A DNA stretch of 35,989 nt from Acidobacteriota bacterium (GTDB lineage Bacteria; Acidobacteriota; Terriglobia; Terriglobales; Acidobacteriaceae), in NCBI GenBank assembly GCA_003225455.1, contig QIAB01000061.1, forward strand, positions 21,100 through 57,088. Direction: 5' to 3'. Shown here piece by piece: positions 33,242 through 35,989 of the stretch. The first letter of the stretch is position 1. Every line of letters starts with the position of its first letter. The translations under genes and the position numbers were made by a program. The notes below the pieces were generated by a model, which worked only from the letters and a program-made list of their open reading frames with translations, made no database searches and had not been told where the DNA came from.

Positions 33242-33724
33242 CTATCCTGTTCCGGTGCGCCTGTACTCCTCGAGGACGCTGTCCATCTTCTCCGGCGTCA
33301 GGTTCTCGTGGAAGGCGTAGTTCACCTGAACGGCAGGCGCCCAACTGCATGCGCCTATGCATTCGACTTCCTCAAGCGAGAACAAACCGTCGCGAGCCGT
33401 GCCTTTGTGGCCGACTCCCAGCCTCTGCTTGCAATGCTCAAAAAGCTCTTCTCCTCCTCGCAGCATGCAGGCGATATTGGTGCACACCTGCACGTTAAAC
33501 TTGCCACGCGGCTTCGTGCTCAGCATCGAGTAATAGCTGATCACGTTGCGGACTTCCAATTCAGTGAGATCGAGACGGGCAGCAATTTCGGAGATTACTT
33601 CGTCCGTCAGATGCCCTACTTCATCCTGGGCGTAAAGCAACGTGGGAACGAGTGCAGACCTCTTCGTCGGATAATGCGTGAGCATTTCCGTGAAGCGCTG
33701 CTCGAATTGATGTGAGAACTGCAT
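33242..33724 (-). CDS. nuoE: NADH-quinone oxidoreductase subunit E
   Basis: 160 residues from ATG 33724 (MQFSHQFEQRFTEMLTHYPT); the longer frame to 33781 overlaps the repeat element and is not family-like. Thioredoxin-like 2Fe-2S (N1a) subunit: cysteines in VCTNIACML and ECIGACSWAP, after KRSALVPTLLYAQDEVGHLT and VRNVISYYSMLSTKPRGK. Pairs with NuoF. No Shine-Dalgarno before the start; a gap of about 350 bases from nuoD contains the composite repeat. Confidence 0.94.
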   Translation of the reverse strand: MQFSHQFEQRFTEMLTHYPTKRSALVPTLLYAQDEVGHLTDEVISEIAARLDLTELEVRNVISYYSMLSTKPRGKFNVQVCTNIACMLRGGEELFEHCKQRLGVGHKGTARDGLFSLEEVECIGACSWAPAVQVNYAFHENLTPEKMDSVLEEYRRTGTG

Positions 33725-33737
33725 GCTTGAGAACTTT

Positions 33738-34061
33738 GAAACCACAAAGGACACGAAGTTACACGAAGGAAACCCCAGCAATCTCTGGTGTGTGTGAGAA
33801 CTGTTCTTCCGCCCCCTACGGGGCTTTGCTCATTTTCCAATTTCACCCAGGGCTTGCGCCCTGGGCTGGATTCTGTCGCGGCTTCGCGGCTGGATTCTGT
33901 CGCGGCTTCGCGGCTGCATTCTGTCGCCGCTTCGCGGCTGGATTCTGGCGGTTTTGTTCCACCCGGGCAATCCGAAATTGAGTTCTCCCACAGACTCTCT
34001 CGTCTCGAAAAACCGTCTCGAAAAACCTCCCTTCGTGTACCTTTGTGTCCATCGTGGTTTC
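33738..34061. repeat. Composite repeat element between nuoE and nuoD
   Basis: Outer inverted repeats: 33738-33769 and 34030-34061 match at 28 of 32 positions when one is reversed. Inside: a hairpin GCCCC-CTAC-GGGGC (33811-33824); an eight-base-stem hairpin CCCAGGGC-TTGC-GCCCTGGG (33846-33865); then three tandem 24-base units (33866-33889, 33890-33913, 33914-33937) each with CGCG-GCTT-CGCG-like cores, and a partial fourth. The spacer 33725-34073 holds no gene. Outer repeats are related to the argS insertion. Confidence 0.75.
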
Positions 34062-34073
34062 TACTGTTTTTGA

Positions 34074-35279
34074 CTAGCGATCAATTTCTCCCAGCACGAT
34101 GTCGATGCTGCCAATCGCCGCCACCACATCTGCAATCAGGCGTCCCTCGCACATCATCGGCAGGGCTTGCAGATTTGCCAGGCACGCTGCGCGCATATGC
34201 ACGCGATACGGCTTCGCGGTTCCATCGCTGACCACGTAATAGCCCATCTCTCCACGTGGCGACTCGACTGCCTGATAAACCTCGCCTGCCGGAACCGCGA
34301 AACCCTCCGTGATGATCTTAAAGTGATAGATGAGCGCTTCCATTTGCGTCTTCATCTTTTCGCGATCGGGAAGCACCACCTTGGGAGCGTTCGCCTTGAT
34401 GGCTCCCTCAGGCATTCCATCGAGCGCCTGCTGCACGATGACAGTCGATTCGCGCAGTTCCTGAACGCGGCACATATATCGAGCGAACACATCGCCATCG
34501 GACGAAATCGGCACCTTAAACTTGAATTTTTCGTAACTTGAATACGGCATGTCACGACGAAGGTCGAAATCTATTCCACTTCCTCGCAACGTTGGACCGC
34601 TCGCCCCCAAAGCCAGCGCGTCTTCAGCGGTAATTCTCGCCACTCCTTTCGTTCGCATCATCCAAATCGGATTACCTGTCAGCAAATTTTCATATTCATC
34701 CACTTTGGATGGGAAGCGATTTGCAAAATCGCGTGCTCGTTCGAAAAATCCGATTGGCGGTTCGAGCGCCAACCCGCCGATCCGAAAATAAGAAGTCATC
34801 ATGCGCTGGCCACTAACCATTTCGAACAGCCGCAGAATGTCCTCGCGTTCGCGGAAGCAGTACAGAAAAACCGACATCGCGCCGATATCGAGCGCATGCG
34901 TTCCCAGCCAGACCAGGTGTGAGTTGATGCGCGTCAGCTCGTTCAGCAAAACACGCATCCATTGTGCTTTTGGCGGAATCTCCAACCCGAGCAGCTTTTC
35001 CACCGCCAGGCAGTAGCAAAGATTGTTCGTCAGCGGGCAGAGGTAGTCGATCCGGTCGGTCAGGGGCACTACCTGCTGATAAAACTTCGCCTCGCAGGTC
35101 TTTTCGATGCCGGTATGCAGATACCCAATGTCGGGCATTATCCGTACTACCGTTTCGCCGTCAATCTCGAGGATCAAGCGCAACACGCCGTGCGTAGACG
35201 GGTGATGCGGACCCATGTTGAGGATCATAGTGCGATCCTCGATGGGCTCGAGCGTCGGCATCGGCGTGAGGTGAGCCAT
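34074..35279 (-). CDS. nuoD: NADH-quinone oxidoreductase subunit D
   Basis: 401 residues, 49-kDa type subunit lining the quinone site. Blocks: MILNMGPHHPSTHGVLRLIL, DIGYLHTGIEKTCEAKFYQQ, LNELTRINSHLVWLGTHALD, GASGPTLRGSGIDFDLRRDM, VESPRGEMGYYVVSDGT and KPYRVHMRAACLANLQALPM. The His-59-type and Tyr-type quinone residues lie in the HHPSTHG region. ATG 35279 is two bases from the nuoC stop. Downstream, the composite repeat separates it from nuoE. Confidence 0.96.
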   Translation of the reverse strand: MAHLTPMPTLEPIEDRTMILNMGPHHPSTHGVLRLILEIDGETVVRIMPDIGYLHTGIEKTCEAKFYQQVVPLTDRIDYLCPLTNNLCYCLAVEKLLGLEIPPKAQWMRVLLNELTRINSHLVWLGTHALDIGAMSVFLYCFREREDILRLFEMVSGQRMMTSYFRIGGLALEPPIGFFERARDFANRFPSKVDEYENLLTGNPIWMMRTKGVARITAEDALALGASGPTLRGSGIDFDLRRDMPYSSYEKFKFKVPISSDGDVFARYMCRVQELRESTVIVQQALDGMPEGAIKANAPKVVLPDREKMKTQMEALIYHFKIITEGFAVPAGEVYQAVESPRGEMGYYVVSDGTAKPYRVHMRAACLANLQALPMMCEGRLIADVVAAIGSIDIVLGEIDR

Positions 35280-35281
35280 AG

Positions 35282-35779
35282 CTAACGATAACCTTCCACG
35301 GGATAATCTTTGCGGAGAGGGTAGCCCTCCCAGTCTTCAGGCATCAGCAAACGCCGCATGTAAGGATGCCCAGTGAAGCGAATTCCAAACAGGTCGTAAA
35401 CTTCGCGCTCGAAGTAATTGGCCGCAGGCCACACGAAAGTGACTGAATCGAGCACCGGGTTATCGCTGCCGAGTCGAGCCTTCAGCCGCACACGTTCTTT
35501 TTTTGCAATCGAGAGCAAGTGATAAATCACTTCAAACCGCGGCTCTCTTGGCAACCAGTCAACGCAGGTCACGTCGGAAAGAAAATTGAACGGGCACTCG
35601 GGAGTATCACGTAACAGAACGCAAGCCTCGCGGATGGAACTCCGGTCGATGTAGATGCTCACCTCATCCCGATCGAACTTGGCTTCCTCGACTGCAGCGG
35701 GATTCCACGCCAGCAGTTTGGCAATTGCCGGATGAGACTTGAGCTGCTCCAGATCGGTGATGGCAGGCTGTAACGACAT
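35282..35779 (-). CDS. nuoC: NADH-quinone oxidoreductase subunit C
   Basis: 165 residues, 30-kDa type peripheral subunit. Signature ANYFEREVYDLFGIRFTGHP followed by MRRLLMPEDWEGYPLRKDYP. N-terminal part less conserved. Its ATG shares a base with the nuoA stop (TGATG), so nuoC directly follows nuoA; the usual nuoB gene is absent between them. Confidence 0.95.
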   Translation of the reverse strand: MSLQPAITDLEQLKSHPAIAKLLAWNPAAVEEAKFDRDEVSIYIDRSSIREACVLLRDTPECPFNFLSDVTCVDWLPREPRFEVIYHLLSIAKKERVRLKARLGSDNPVLDSVTFVWPAANYFEREVYDLFGIRFTGHPYMRRLLMPEDWEGYPLRKDYPVEGYR

Positions 35780-35989
35780 CAGACTTCACCGCGCTTTGCC
35801 GAAGGCCCGCTCCAATCCAGAGCGCCCTTTTTCCAGATGTAGAAGAAGCCCACCAGCACGATAGCGATGTAAACCAGCATCTCCCAAAAGCCGAACATCT
35901 TCAGATCGCGCAGAATCACAGCCCAGGGGTAAAGAAACACCGCCTCGACGTCGAATAGAATGAAAAGCATTGCCACAAGATAAAATTTC
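35779..35989 (-). CDS. nuoA: NADH-quinone oxidoreductase subunit A (partial, runs off right edge)
   Basis: C-terminal about 70 residues of Nuo[21 protein letters not shown] is the conserved second helix with acidic residues; [20 protein letters not shown] is the third helix; the tail is [18 protein letters not shown]. The N terminus lies beyond 35989. It is the first gene of the operon within the window; the promoter is outside. Confidence 0.92.
   Translation of the reverse strand, partial: KFYLVAMLFILFDVEAVFLYPWAVILRDLKMFGFWEMLVYIAIVLVGFFYIWKKGALDWSGPSAKRGEV

Noticed and set aside
33866-33950. Short regular repeats that could suggest a CRISPR array
   Set aside because: The 24-base units are directly joined with no unique spacers, and each contains its own small palindrome. 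It is a tandem repeat.
33843-34052. Minus-strand open frame with repeated QNPAAKPR
   Set aside because: It is simply the translation of the 24-base tandem units, which keep the frame because 24 is divisible by three; no start context or family.

Overview
The window looks like chromosomal DNA of an Acidobacteriota bacterium, probably Terriglobia-like, recovered as a draft or metagenome-type assembly. The basis is the gene mix (NdvB-like glucan synthase, GH144-type hydrolase, CarboxypepD-like membrane protein, LarC, Flp-type pilin of the EEGQDIAEYA type), moderate GC, and short GC-rich hairpin and 'CCACGGAGG..ACAGAGG' type repeats in spacers and inside genes. This placement is inference; no rRNA gene is present. 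Only two stretches without a gene, plus one repeat-filled spacer, exceed 300 bases.

Left part (1-7138, all minus strand): a GH144-type secreted glucanase, an ABC exporter, and an NdvB-like cyclic beta-1,2-glucan synthase. The synthase is split by a -1 type frameshift near 1155 and runs off the left edge. Together they suggest a beta-1,2-glucan synthesis, export and turnover locus. Then come a plus-strand membrane-anchored carboxypeptidase-regulatory-like protein (7212-8231) and a flavin oxidoreductase (8339-9698) that is also frameshifted.

Middle part (9778-22514): a minus-strand housekeeping run (larC, metG, tatD, yajQ, polyprenyl synthase), divergent argS, ssb, a transposase remnant, a small membrane protein, a two-cluster ferredoxin, a frameshifted HEAT/lipoyl-like membrane protein, an Flp pilin and a two-gene ABC transporter.

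Right part (22526-35989, minus strand): a respiratory complex I operon in the order nuoA(partial)-C-D-E-F-G-H-J-K-L-M-N, with tight start/stop overlaps. nuoB is missing between A and C and nuoI is missing between H and J. Both encode essential iron-sulfur subunits, so they must lie elsewhere if this enzyme is functional. A composite repeat of about 320 bp sits between nuoE and nuoD.

No clear undescribed defence or mobile system is visible. The most interesting signals are repeat-derived sequence inside coding genes (argS, larC, perhaps nuoL), the incomplete nuo operon, the beta-1,2-glucan locus, and three single-indel frameshifts that are either real gene decay or assembly errors.
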